NCBI RefSeq assembly: GCF_000272005.1
Contig: NZ_AKKU01000001.1
Coordinates: 372,001 to 436,000 of the forward strand
Direction of reading: 5' to 3'
Origin: Alishewanella agri BL06
GTDB lineage: Bacteria > Pseudomonadota > Gammaproteobacteria > Enterobacterales > Alteromonadaceae
Length of the DNA: 64,000 bases
The notes below the pieces were generated by a model, which saw only the letters and a program-made list of their open reading frames with translations, was not told where the DNA came from and made no database searches. Position 1 is the stretch's first letter, and each line of letters begins with the position of its first letter. A program made the translations under genes and the position numbers. Positions 55,235-64,000 of the stretch are shown one piece after another.

Positions 55235-55996
55235 CTAGCTCAATAAAAAATCGCGTACAATTTTATTAAACGCCGCCGGTTTCTCAGCATGCAGCCAATG
55301 GCCGGTGCCTTCGATCACTTTGGCTTGCGCCGCCGGAAAATGTGCCAGAATAGTCGGTCTGTGCTCAGCTAGGATGTAATCTGAGTTGCCGCCTTTGATA
55401 AAGAGTGTCGGACCATCAAATACTCCCTCGGCAACCGGAGCACCAATAAGCGCCTGATAATGCGTACTTAAGGCATCCAGATTAAAACGCCAGCGAAAGC
55501 CGGTCTCGGTTTTATCCAGACTTTTTAGTAAAAACTGTCGCACGCCGGCTTCCTTTATAAAGGCCGCCAGCAGTTGATCGGCTTCGGCCCGGCTGCTTAG
55601 GGTAGTTAAATCAAGGCTATTCAGACCGGCAAAGATACTGTTATGTCGGGGTGGATAACCGACCGGGGCGATATCGGCCAGGATCAGGCGCTGTGGTTTA
55701 ATCGTGTTTTGCAGCGCATATTGCATGGCAATTTTTCCGCCCATGGAATGACCAAGCAGTGCAAAGGGTTTAAGTGCCAGACTGTCCAGTGTTTCTGCCA
55801 GATCCGCGGCCAGTAACGGGTAACTCATGTCGCTACTCTGTGGCGAGCGGCCATGGTTACGCACATCGATATTCAGTACCTGAAATTCATCCTGTAAGGC
55901 GCGGGCGATCACGCCCAGATTTTCAAAACTGCCGAACAGGCCGTGGATCAGCACCACCAGCGGACCCTGACCGTTAAGTTGATAATTCAGTATCAT
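55235..55996 (-). CDS. ybfF: Alpha/beta hydrolase YbfF
   Basis: A 253-residue esterase with nucleophile elbow LLGHSMGGKIAMQYAL, oxyanion region VVLIHGLFGSFENLG and catalytic His in GTGHWLHAEKPAAFN. YbfF in E. coli is an acyl-CoA esterase. Position fldA-ybfE-ybfF-seqA matches the E. coli order. seqA is divergent. Confidence 0.92.
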   Translation of the reverse strand: MILNYQLNGQGPLVVLIHGLFGSFENLGVIARALQDEFQVLNIDVRNHGRSPQSSDMSYPLLAADLAETLDSLALKPFALLGHSMGGKIAMQYALQNTIKPQRLILADIAPVGYPPRHNSIFAGLNSLDLTTLSSRAEADQLLAAFIKEAGVRQFLLKSLDKTETGFRWRFNLDALSTHYQALIGAPVAEGVFDGPTLFIKGGNSDYILAEHRPTILAHFPAAQAKVIEGTGHWLHAEKPAAFNKIVRDFLLS

Positions 55997-56137
55997 AACC
56001 GCTACTCTTTTGCTTTACGGAGTCATAGCAGGCTATTTTAGCAAAACATCAGCCCAGCGTCAGGCACCGGCGGAAACTCGCATCTTTTGCTGCTTTGGGT
56101 ATATAATCAGGCCAATTTGAGGTAACGGATTAACACT

Positions 56138-56683
56138 ATGAAAACCATTGAAATTGACGACGATCTTTATCAGTTTATCGCCGGCCAGACCCAGCGTATT
56201 GGCGAAAGTGCCTCAGATATTCTGCGTCGTTTAGTACCCGGTGCCCCTGTCAAAGCTGCTATAGCGGCACCTGCTGCTCCGGTAGCTGCAGTAAGCACTG
56301 CGCCTGTCGCAGCCGCGGTGGTCGAACCGGCTGGCAAAACTAAAGCCGGTAATATTTTTGATCTGGTAACACCACAGGATTTACAAACCGAACAGAATAT
56401 CGTTGGCCGCTTTTTATATCTGCTCTCGGTTTTGGCACGGGTACACAAAAAAGATTTTGCCAGGGTGCTGGAGATTAAAGGCCGCAACCGGCTGTATTTT
56501 GGCACTTCGGCCGAGGCGTTAAACGAAGCGGGCAGCAGCACTAACCCGAAGCAAATTCCTAATACCAACTTCTGGGTGATCACTAATTCCAATACCACCC
56601 GGAAAAAAATGATGTTAACTGAAACTGCCATCAAACTTGGCTATAGTGCTGAAGATGCTGAGCGTATCCGCGACTTACTCTGA
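56138..56683 (+). CDS. seqA: Negative regulator of replication initiation SeqA
   Basis: A 181-residue protein. N-terminal oligomerisation domain (KTIEIDDDLYQFIAGQT, then SASDILRRLV), an Ala/Pro/Val-rich linker (about residues 42-70) and a C-terminal GATC-binding domain (FARVLEIKGRNRLYFGTSAE, then IPNTNFWVITNSNTTRKKMM). It sequesters hemimethylated origins, so the host has Dam methylation. Followed by pgm as in E. coli. Confidence 0.96.
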   Translation: MKTIEIDDDLYQFIAGQTQRIGESASDILRRLVPGAPVKAAIAAPAAPVAAVSTAPVAAAVVEPAGKTKAGNIFDLVTPQDLQTEQNIVGRFLYLLSVLARVHKKDFARVLEIKGRNRLYFGTSAEALNEAGSSTNPKQIPNTNFWVITNSNTTRKKMMLTETAIKLGYSAEDAERIRDLL

Positions 56684-56714
56684 TTAACTGAATTACGCAA
56701 AAAAGGAAGTGCCC

Positions 56715-58364
56715 ATGTCATTACATCCGCTGGCAGGTCAGCCGGTTCCAAATGAACTTATTCCGAATATCTGCCGGTTGATGACGGCTTACTATGTACT
56801 GGAGCCCGATGTGCATCAACATCCGGAGCATAAAGTCAGTTTTGGTACCTCCGGCCATCGCGGCAGCGCCTTGCAGCACACCTTTAATGAGCCACACGTA
56901 CTGGCTGTTTGTCAGGCAATTGCCGAGTATCGGAAAAAACAGGGCATTACCGGGCCATTATTTTTGGGTAAAGATACCCATGCTTTGTCAGAAGCGGCCT
57001 TTGCCAGCGCACTGGAAGTGCTGATTGCCAATAAAATTCAGGTCTGCATCCAGAAAGACTTAGGCTATACCCCGACACCCGTCATTTCCCACGCTATTCT
57101 GACCCACAACGACGGTGAAAGCAGCCAACTGGCCGACGGTATCGTGATTACGCCTTCGCATAATCCACCGGAAGACGGCGGCATTAAATACAACCCGCCG
57201 CACGGTGGTCCGGCGGATACTGATGTTACCGATTGGATTGAAAAGCGCGCCAACGAGCTGTTAGCTAAAGATCTGGAAGGCGTACGGATGATGCCTTATG
57301 CACTGGCGATTCAGTCCGGCTATTGTCAGCACATTGATTATATTCAGCACTATGTTGATGACTTAGAAAACGTGATTGATATGGCGGCCATTGCTAAAGC
57401 CGGCATCCGTATTGCCGTCGATCCGATGGGCGGTTCGGGTATTGCGTACTGGCCGCGCATCGCTGAGCGCTATGGCCTGAATATCACCGTGGTCAATGAC
57501 AAGGTGGATCCGTCTTTTAGTTTTATGTCGCTGGATAAAGACGGCAAAATCCGCATGGATTGCTCGTCAGCGCATGCGATGGCCGGTTTAATTCAACTGA
57601 AAGATCAATTTGATATTGCCATTGGCAATGATCCGGATTTTGACCGCCATGGCATAGTGACCCGTAGTGGCGGTCTGATGAACCCGAATCATTATCTGGC
57701 CGTTGCGATTAACTATCTGCTGGCCAACCGGCCACAATGGGGCGCTGAGCTGGCTATTGGTAAAACCCTGGTGTCCAGTGCGCTGATTGATCGCGTCGTC
57801 GCGGCGCAGGGCCGGGTACTGAGCGAAGTACCGGTCGGCTTTAAGTGGTTCGTCGATGGTTTACATAAAGGCGAGATCGCCTTTGGTGGCGAAGAGAGTG
57901 CCGGCGCCAGCTTCCTGCGCCATAACGGTACTGTCTGGTCGACTGATAAAGATGGCTTTATTCTGGGCTTACTGGCTGCCGAAATGCTGGCAAAAACCGG
58001 TGTCGACCCTTATCTGCAGTATCAGGCGTTAACGCGTAAGTTGGGTTCACCGCTGTATCGGCGCCTGGATGCACCGGCATCTGCGGCACAGAAAGCGGCG
58101 CTGAAAAATCTGGATGTCAGCAGTGTTAAGGCCACCAGCTTAGCCGGCGATCCCATCACGGCGGTACTGACCAAGGCGCCCGGTAATAATGCCGGCATCG
58201 GCGGTGTTAAGGTTGTTACCAAAAACGGCTGGTTTGCTGCCCGTCCTTCTGGCACAGAAAATGCCTATAAAATCTATCTGGAGAGCTTTGTCGATCAGGC
58301 ACATCTGGAACAGTTAGAGCAGGATGCCAAGGCCTTTGTCGCCGCGGCTTTTGCCAATAGCTGA
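56715..58364 (+). CDS. pgm: Phosphoglucomutase (alpha-D-glucose specific)
   Basis: A 549-residue enzyme from ATG 56715, after AAAAGGAAG. The phosphoserine loop is [15 protein letters not shown], the metal loop DPDFDRHG, the sugar loop GGEESAGAS and the phosphate loop [12 protein letters not shown]. It converts glucose-1-P and glucose-6-P. It directly precedes glgP, so the two probably act together in glycogen use. Confidence 0.96.
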   Translation: MSLHPLAGQPVPNELIPNICRLMTAYYVLEPDVHQHPEHKVSFGTSGHRGSALQHTFNEPHVLAVCQAIAEYRKKQGITGPLFLGKDTHALSEAAFASALEVLIANKIQVCIQKDLGYTPTPVISHAILTHNDGESSQLADGIVITPSHNPPEDGGIKYNPPHGGPADTDVTDWIEKRANELLAKDLEGVRMMPYALAIQSGYCQHIDYIQHYVDDLENVIDMAAIAKAGIRIAVDPMGGSGIAYWPRIAERYGLNITVVNDKVDPSFSFMSLDKDGKIRMDCSSAHAMAGLIQLKDQFDIAIGNDPDFDRHGIVTRSGGLMNPNHYLAVAINYLLANRPQWGAELAIGKTLVSSALIDRVVAAQGRVLSEVPVGFKWFVDGLHKGEIAFGGEESAGASFLRHNGTVWSTDKDGFILGLLAAEMLAKTGVDPYLQYQALTRKLGSPLYRRLDAPASAAQKAALKNLDVSSVKATSLAGDPITAVLTKAPGNNAGIGGVKVVTKNGWFAARPSGTENAYKIYLESFVDQAHLEQLEQDAKAFVAAAFANS

Positions 58365-58570
58365 GGCTAAAACATCTGTATTCGCAAGGGGTTAGCTACG
58401 GCTGGCCCCTTAATCGTCTGCAGTAGCCTGATGTTTAATTATGTAATTAACTTACGAAATGGCGGGTAGTCTTTGCCAAAAGTGCGATTTTGCGGTATTG
58501 TTTTTGTAATTTTTCTACAATTATAACTGTGTAACATCGCTGTCTGTGCGGAACACATTTGGGACTGGCA

Positions 58571-61054
58571 ATGAAAAAGACCTCTACAGCTAAGGCAGCG
58601 AACGCTGCCAACACTGCCACTGAGCAGCTTAAAGAAAGTATTATCAAACACTTACACTCCACGCTTGGCACTGACGTTAATAAAGCCAGCCATCAGGCCT
58701 GGTGGCGCGCTACCTGCGCCGCGGTAAACGAGCAGGTTTTCGATGGTCTGCGCAATACCCAACGCACTCATTATGAGCAAGATACCCGGGCGCTGCACTA
58801 TTTTAGCCTCGAGTACCTGATGGGCCGGATGTTCAGCAATAACCTGCATAACCTCGGTATTTATCAGAATGCCAAACAGGCACTGGCTGAGCTGGGGCTG
58901 GATATTGCCGATCTGGAGCAGCAGGAAGAGGATATGGCGCTGGGTAACGGCGGCCTGGGTCGTCTGGCAGCCTGCTTTATCGAATCACTGGCTACCTTAA
59001 ATTACCCGGCCGTGGGTTATGGCATTCACTATGAAAACGGTCTGTTCCAGCAGAGCTTCCAGGATGGCCGGCAGATTGAGCGTCCGGATAGCTGGCGTGA
59101 ATACGGTAACCCGTGGGAAATTTGCCGCCCGGAATCGGTGCAGGAAATTGCCGTGTATGGGTATGTCGAAACCGTATTTGACTTACAGGGCCAGATGAAA
59201 AAAGTCTGGCACCCGGGCCGGATCATCAAGGGGGTGCCGTGGGATATTCCTATCGTCGGCTATGATGGCAGTGCGGTAAACGTATTGCGCTTGTGGGAAA
59301 GCCGCGCCTCTGATTTCTTTAACTGGGACGTGTTTAACTCCGGCGGTTATATTGATGCGGCGCGGGAAAACGTGGAAGCGGAAAACATCTCTAAGGTACT
59401 GTACCCGAACGATGAGACCGATGCCGGTAAAGAGCTGCGTCTTATTCAGCAGTATTTCTTCTGCTCCTGCTCGTTAAAAGACATTATCCGCCGCTATAAG
59501 CGTCGCCATGGCGATGACTGGAGCCACTTTGGCAAGCAGGTGGTCATTCAATTAAACGATACCCACCCGGCGGTAGCTATTCCGGAGCTGATGCGGATTC
59601 TGGTTGACCGTGCTGAAATGGCCTGGGATGACGCCTGGGCGATTTGTCAGCAGGTATTTGCCTACACTAACCATACCTTATTGCCGGAAGCACTGGAAAA
59701 ATGGCCACTGCGCTTATTTGAAAAAGTGCTGCCGCGGCATATCGAAATTATTTACGAAATTAACCGCCGCTTCCTGCTTGAGCAGGTGGAAATGCGCTGG
59801 CCGGGTGACGATGCGAAGAAGCGCAAGCTGTCGATTATCGAAGAAGGCCATGAGCAGATGGTGCGGATGGGGCATTTGTCGGTGGTGGGCTCCTTTAAGG
59901 TGAACGGGGTGGCAGAAATTCACTCCAAGCTGGTGAAATCCGATCTGTTCCCGGAAATGGTGGCACTGTGGCCGGATAAATTTACTAACGTTACTAACGG
60001 CGTAACACCGCGGCGCTGGTTAAAAGCCTGTAACCCAAGGCTGGCTACCTTGCTGGATGCCAAGGTGGGTGACGATTGGCCAACCGATCTGAAAAAGCTG
60101 CATAAGCTGGCTGACTTTGCTAAAGATCCGGCATTGCAGGATAACTTTATGGCGATTAAGCAGCAGAACAAAGCCGATCTGGCGCGGGAAATTAAAAAGC
60201 TGACCCGGATTGAAGTGGATCCGGCGGCGCTGTTTGATGTGCAGATCAAACGCCTGCATGAATACAAACGGCAGCACCTGAACCTACTGCATATCCTGGC
60301 GTTGTACCGGCGTATTCTGCAAAATCCGGATTACGATATGGTGCCACGGGTGTTCCTGTTTGGTGCTAAGGCGGCACCGGGCTATAAGCTGGCAAAAGAG
60401 ATTATCTATGCGATTAACAAGGTCGCCGATAAGATCAACCACGATAAACGGGTGAAAAACCGCATTAAAGTGGTGTTTATGCCAAACTACCGGGTGAGCT
60501 TAGCTGAGAAGATGATCCCGGCCGCGGATGTCTCGGAGCAGATCTCCACCGCCGGTAAAGAGGCCTCAGGTACCGGTAATATGAAGCTGGCGTTAAACGG
60601 TGCTATTACTGTCGGTACCCTGGATGGCGCCAATATTGAAATCGCTGAAGAAGTTGGTGCCGATAGTATCGCTATCTTCGGTTTAACCGTTGATGAAGTA
60701 AAAGCCTTATATGAGAGCGGCTATAACAGTTACGATTATTATCATAATAACCCGGAGCTGAAAGCTATTCTGGACTGGCTGGAAACCGATTACTTTACGC
60801 CGGGTAAACCGGGTGAGTTAGCGGCGATTAAACGCAGCTTACTGCAAGGCGGTGACCCTTATCTGGTGCTGGCCGACTTTGAATCCTACCTGGCGGCGCA
60901 GCAAAAGGTGGATACCTGGTATCGCGATAAAGCGCTGTGGGCAGAAAAAGCCATTCTGAATACCGCTTCGGTTGGTAAATTTACCTCAGATCGCTCGATT
61001 GAAGATTATGTAGAGCGGGTATGGCAATTAAAGCCGTGCCAAATCAAAAAGTAA
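58571..61054 (+). CDS. glgP: Glycogen/maltodextrin phosphorylase
   Basis: An 827-residue GT35 phosphorylase from ATG 58571. The pyridoxal phosphate Lys lies in [19 protein letters not shown], and other blocks are [19 protein letters not shown] and [12 protein letters not shown]. It releases glucose-1-P from alpha-glucans, which pgm then converts. No glgA or glgC is in the window. Terminator follows at 61107. Confidence 0.95.
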   Translation: MKKTSTAKAANAANTATEQLKESIIKHLHSTLGTDVNKASHQAWWRATCAAVNEQVFDGLRNTQRTHYEQDTRALHYFSLEYLMGRMFSNNLHNLGIYQNAKQALAELGLDIADLEQQEEDMALGNGGLGRLAACFIESLATLNYPAVGYGIHYENGLFQQSFQDGRQIERPDSWREYGNPWEICRPESVQEIAVYGYVETVFDLQGQMKKVWHPGRIIKGVPWDIPIVGYDGSAVNVLRLWESRASDFFNWDVFNSGGYIDAARENVEAENISKVLYPNDETDAGKELRLIQQYFFCSCSLKDIIRRYKRRHGDDWSHFGKQVVIQLNDTHPAVAIPELMRILVDRAEMAWDDAWAICQQVFAYTNHTLLPEALEKWPLRLFEKVLPRHIEIIYEINRRFLLEQVEMRWPGDDAKKRKLSIIEEGHEQMVRMGHLSVVGSFKVNGVAEIHSKLVKSDLFPEMVALWPDKFTNVTNGVTPRRWLKACNPRLATLLDAKVGDDWPTDLKKLHKLADFAKDPALQDNFMAIKQQNKADLAREIKKLTRIEVDPAALFDVQIKRLHEYKRQHLNLLHILALYRRILQNPDYDMVPRVFLFGAKAAPGYKLAKEIIYAINKVADKINHDKRVKNRIKVVFMPNYRVSLAEKMIPAADVSEQISTAGKEASGTGNMKLALNGAITVGTLDGANIEIAEEVGADSIAIFGLTVDEVKALYESGYNSYDYYHNNPELKAILDWLETDYFTPGKPGELAAIKRSLLQGGDPYLVLADFESYLAAQQKVDTWYRDKALWAEKAILNTASVGKFTSDRSIEDYVERVWQLKPCQIKK

Positions 61055-61106
61055 ACTCCGCATGACCCACCAGGGCGCATCCAGTGCGCTCTTGAGCAGA
61101 GTAACC

Positions 61107-61134
61107 AAGGCAGCGCGATAAGCTGCCTTTTTTT
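61107..61134 (+). terminator. Rho-independent terminator of glgP
   Basis: Stem AAGGCAGC / GCTGCCTT with a 7-base loop and a run of seven T, 52 bases after the stop. Confidence 0.9.
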
Positions 61135-61188
61135 ATCGCTGGGGTTGCGATATGCTGCTTACACGGTTATTTGGCGGATCAGCTTAGA

Positions 61189-62052
61189 ATGCGGTGTGTC
61201 TTAATCAGTATACTGCTGTTGTTATTAAGCTCAGGATCGAGCGGTGCGATGCCGGGCCGGATCCAATGGGCGATCAATGATGCGCCGCCTTTTCACATCC
61301 TCAGCGGCCCTTATCAGAATAAAGGCATTTGTGATGCGCTAATCAGTGCGGTGCATAGAGCTTTACCCGAGGTTGCTTCGTCAGTGTGGGTTATGCCGCA
61401 GCCGCGGATTTCACAGGCACTGACTGATCAAACCGATCTGTGTTTTCCATGTATGATTTATCGCGGCAGTCATAACGAGCGGGCCTATTTCAGCCAACCC
61501 ACCCATATCTATGAGCCATATCAGATAATGAGTCGGTTGCCGCTGGCTGCGGAGATCGCCAGCCGCTATGGCAGCCCGGTGGCGTTTGAATTATTGTTAT
61601 CGGCAACGCAGTACCGTTTGGGTTATCCGGCAGGTCGGCGTTATGCCGAGTTACAACCCTTGCTGGACAAGTATCCGCCGTTTTTAGCGAGGCCTGGCGT
61701 TGGTGGCGCGGTAACTATTTTACAAATGATTCAGGCAGAGCGTCTGGATTACACCATCGATTATCCTATTGTTGCCAACTATTTTAATCGCACCGGTCAG
61801 GGGAATATCAGTAGCTTGCCGATCAGGGAGCAACAACAAGACCACATTCCGGGCGCGATCGGTTGTGCCCGCAGTGATTGGGGGCGGCAAGTTGTTAATT
61901 TAATTAATAGTGTGATGCCTCAGGTGCGCCAGGATCCGGTGTTTCTGGAGGTATTAAACTTATGGTCTGGTGCTGACGGTGAGTCATATCAACGTTTTAA
62001 TCAACAACATTTAGCCCGCCCGGAATACCAGCAAGCGACAACACCGGAATAA
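61189..62052 (+). CDS. Periplasmic solute-binding-like protein
   Basis: A 287-residue protein from ATG 61189 with a signal peptide (LISILLLLLSSGSSGAMPG). The mature part begins IQWAINDAPPFHILSGPYQN, KGICDALISAV, the pattern of the family-3-like binding proteins annotated as TIGR02285-type. It would bind a small ligand, but no transporter genes are near. The weak start context is a caution. Confidence 0.75.
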   Translation: MRCVLISILLLLLSSGSSGAMPGRIQWAINDAPPFHILSGPYQNKGICDALISAVHRALPEVASSVWVMPQPRISQALTDQTDLCFPCMIYRGSHNERAYFSQPTHIYEPYQIMSRLPLAAEIASRYGSPVAFELLLSATQYRLGYPAGRRYAELQPLLDKYPPFLARPGVGGAVTILQMIQAERLDYTIDYPIVANYFNRTGQGNISSLPIREQQQDHIPGAIGCARSDWGRQVVNLINSVMPQVRQDPVFLEVLNLWSGADGESYQRFNQQHLARPEYQQATTPE

Positions 62053-62138
62053 ATGGCTGGCTCCGGGCAACTTGGCCTACGCGGCATTACAAGGTAACAT
62101 CTGCTGCTCTTTGCGTTAAATCAGTAACAGGAAGTAAC

Positions 62139-63176
62139 ATGCCGGCACAACAACTTAAACAAAATGGTGATTTTTTAGCGCTTACTTTGGCTAACCCCGA
62201 TGGTTTATCGCCGGCGCACTTTAGCCTCGACAATGGCACTCAGGTAGAAATCTGGGATACCGGCGTTATTTACTTTGAACCTGCCCGGAGTGGACAGCTG
62301 GATATCGTACTTAGTTGCGGCGTGCATGGTAATGAAACGGCACCGATTGAAATCTGCGCCGCACTGGTGCGGGATCTGTTGCTTGGTAAGCTACAGCTGA
62401 GCGAGCGATTACTGGTATTATTTGGTAATCCGGCGGCGATTAATAACGGCACGCGGGAGATTGAAGAGAACTTAAACCGCTTGTTCTCCGGCCATCATAG
62501 CAAGGGCGCAGGCCTGATTAATGCCGAGCGGCGTCGGGCGCAGGCATTAGAAAATTATGTCAGCCGCTTTTATCAGCACGGCGGTGAGGGCCGCGAGCGC
62601 GCGCTCTATGATCTACATACCGCTATTCGCGGCTCGCGCTTTGAAAAATTTGCTGTCTGTCCATTCCTGCACGGTAAACCCTGGAAAAAAGCCCAGTTTC
62701 AGTTACTGGCGGCCTGTGAAGTCACTACGGTATTGCTGATGCAAACCCCGGCCAGTACCTTTAGTTATTATGCCTCTAATAGCCATGGTGCCGATGCCTT
62801 TACCGTTGAGCTGGGTAAGGTGCGTCCCTTTGGTGAAAACGATATGCGGCGCTTTGCCAAAGCCGAGCAGACGTTACGGGCGCTGGTTAGCGGGGCCTTG
62901 CCGCCGTTTAGCGAGTTCAGGCAAGCCGACTTTCAGCTGTACGAGGTGTATCGCAGTATTAATAAGCAAACCCAGGATTTCAAACTGCATTTTGCCGATG
63001 ATGTGGAAAACTTTACCAGTTATCCGCTGGGATCCTTGCTGGCAACGGATGGCGATTTGGAATACCGGGTCGAACGTGAAGGTGAGGCCATTATCTTCCC
63101 CAATGCCAAGGTGGCGATCGGGCAACGGGCGATGCTGATGGTGGTACCCAAAGATGTCAGCGGCCAGCTGATTTAG
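62139..63176 (+). CDS. astE: Succinylglutamate desuccinylase AstE
   Basis: A 345-residue zinc hydrolase. Metal-binding residues are in SCGVHGNETAPIE and DLHTAIRGSRFEKFAV, with NLNRLFSGHHSKG and the C-terminal GEAIIFPNAKVAIGQRAML. It performs the last step of the AST arginine-degradation pathway, giving glutamate and succinate. The rest of the ast operon is not in the window. AGGAAGTAAC precedes the ATG. Confidence 0.93.
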   Translation: MPAQQLKQNGDFLALTLANPDGLSPAHFSLDNGTQVEIWDTGVIYFEPARSGQLDIVLSCGVHGNETAPIEICAALVRDLLLGKLQLSERLLVLFGNPAAINNGTREIEENLNRLFSGHHSKGAGLINAERRRAQALENYVSRFYQHGGEGRERALYDLHTAIRGSRFEKFAVCPFLHGKPWKKAQFQLLAACEVTTVLLMQTPASTFSYYASNSHGADAFTVELGKVRPFGENDMRRFAKAEQTLRALVSGALPPFSEFRQADFQLYEVYRSINKQTQDFKLHFADDVENFTSYPLGSLLATDGDLEYRVEREGEAIIFPNAKVAIGQRAMLMVVPKDVSGQLI

Positions 63177-63204
63177 TGGCGAAAAGCAGACACTGAGTAA
63201 ATAT

Positions 63205-63238
63205 AACCTGACAGCTTGGTCGCTGCTCAGGTTTTTTT
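63205..63238 (+). terminator. Rho-independent terminator of astE
   Basis: Stem AACCTGACAGC / GCTGCTCAGGTT (one bulged base), loop TTGGTC, then seven T. Confidence 0.85.
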
Positions 63239-63263
63239 ATGCCCGCCGGCGGTTGCAATGCAG

Positions 63264-63279
63264 TTTACGTAAAGGTAAA
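63264..63279. promoter_or_regulatory. Possible operator ahead of the branched-chain dehydrogenase
   Basis: TTTACGTAAAGGTAAA is an imperfect 16-base palindrome with a T-T-x-ACGT arm like the one at 50583 in the etf region. It lies about 110 bases before the E1 alpha gene, whose products fall in the same branched-chain acid catabolism regulons as etf in related bacteria. Low certainty. Confidence 0.35.
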
Positions 63280-63386
63280 GTTCGGCGCAAAAATTTAAGT
63301 TAAAACCGGAATGTCTGCGGGGTGATACCTGCGCCACGACGTGTCGGACGCGACTATAATCTATAAAAACAACCAAGAGACTCCTT

Positions 63387-64000
63387 ATGACTAATCCAAA
63401 TAACGCCACCATTACCACGGTGCACCGCGCGGAGTTCACTGCCAGTGATGCGTTAAAAATACCTACCTTAAGGATCCTGCAAGACGATGGCAGTCTGTAT
63501 GACGGGGCAACAGCGCCAGAGTTAGATAAAGACACCGCATTAAAGATGTACGACACCATGGTGTTTATCCGGGTGTTGGATGAGCGGATGCTGGCCGCAC
63601 AGCGCCAGGGCCGGATCAGCTTCTATATGCAGTGTTTAGGGGAAGAAGCGACCACGGTCGGCAGTGCTGCCGCACTGAGCGATCAGGATATGATTATGGC
63701 GCAATACCGGGAGCAGGGCGCCTTGCGCTATCGCGGTTTTACGCTGGAACAATTTATGAACCAATTGTTCTCGAATGAGAAAGATCTGGGTAAAGGCCGG
63801 CAAATGCCGGTGCACTATGGCTCAAACGCCATTAACTATATGACCATTTCGTCGCCACTGGGCACGCAAATTCCGCAGGCCTCGGGTTATGCCTATGCCC
63901 AGAAGCTGCGCGGCCTGGATGCGCTGACGCTGTGCTACTTCGGTGAAGGCGCCGCCTCTGAGGGCGACTTCCATGCCGGTTTAAATATGGCCGCGGTGCA
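63387..64000 (+). CDS. bkdA1: 2-oxoisovalerate dehydrogenase E1 alpha (3' end outside window)
   Basis: The first 204 codons of a dehydrogenase E1 alpha subunit from ATG 63387. The core begins MVFIRVLDERMLAAQRQGRI, SFYMQCLGEEATTVGSAAAL, MAQYREQGALRYRGF, and the thiamine-diphosphate motif is CYFGEGAASEGDFHAGLNM. The wording GRQMPVHYGSNAINYMTISS fits branched-chain rather than pyruvate enzymes. It would oxidise the 2-oxoacids of Val, Leu and Ile, feeding electrons to the ETF system found earlier. Runs off the window. Confidence 0.9.
   Translation, partial: MTNPNNATITTVHRAEFTASDALKIPTLRILQDDGSLYDGATAPELDKDTALKMYDTMVFIRVLDERMLAAQRQGRISFYMQCLGEEATTVGSAAALSDQDMIMAQYREQGALRYRGFTLEQFMNQLFSNEKDLGKGRQMPVHYGSNAINYMTISSPLGTQIPQASGYAYAQKLRGLDALTLCYFGEGAASEGDFHAGLNMAAV

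Noticed and set aside
58379-58440. Terminator after pgm
   Set aside because: An AAGGGG/CCCCTT pairing exists, but there is no T run and the loop is long; evidence is too weak to annotate.

Overview
The window looks like a chromosomal segment of a gammaproteobacterium of the Alteromonadales / Rheinheimera-Alishewanella-Arsukibacterium type. This is an inference from gene content and neighbour order (ftsK-lolA-rarA-serS, tusDCBE next to yccA, uvrY-uvrC-pgsA-tRNA cluster, fur...fldA-ybfE-ybfF-seqA-pgm, a fused thiDE); no species is assigned. The housekeeping flanks are moderately GC-rich and densely packed. The two accessory blocks are visibly richer in A+T.

Layout. Bases 1-11000 hold the end of ftsK, lolA, rarA, serS, the tusDCBE sulfur relay and yccA on the minus strand, two identical tRNA-Ser genes, uvrY-uvrC-pgsA, and a tRNA cluster (Gly, Cys, Leu, Gly). 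Bases 11171-25178 are a long integron gene-cassette array: about 25 cassettes, all reading forward, each closed by an attC site, with no integrase gene in the window. The cassettes encode a secreted trypsin-like protease, a GFA-family protein, nuclease-like proteins, a DUF4062 protein, a HEPN-like protein, a TlpA-like thioredoxin, a flavodoxin-like protein, a hotdog protein, an acetyltransferase, a lipoprotein, many small membrane proteins and a VapBC pair whose toxin gene carries a nonsense codon. Two cassettes are related to each other and have no convincing gene. Bases 25281-32053 are a thiamine operon (TPP riboswitch, thiC, fused thiDE, thiF, thiS, thiG, thiH).

Bases 32499-35841 are a second, shorter and decayed cassette array. 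It begins with the same 93-base leader as the first array (three differences), and that leader ends in an attI-like core. The array ends in truncated attC sites and a fragment of a gene related to one in array 1. Bases 35882-64000 return to chromosomal genes: a serine hydrolase, two acetyltransferases, a DCC-family protein, a CsaA-like protein, a GT61-like glycosyltransferase, RNase II, a DASS transporter, RluF, an aldo/keto reductase, a large GGDEF sensor, ETF dehydrogenase divergent from etfBA, fur, fldA, ybfE, ybfF, seqA, pgm, glgP, a periplasmic binding-like protein, astE, and the start of a branched-chain 2-oxoacid dehydrogenase E1 alpha gene.

The most unusual parts are the two integrase-less arrays sharing an attI-like leader on both sides of the thiamine operon, a LexA-box-like sequence just ahead of the first leader, a run of three neighbouring cassettes with nuclease/defence-like proteins (15752-18671), and a duplicated gene-less cassette.
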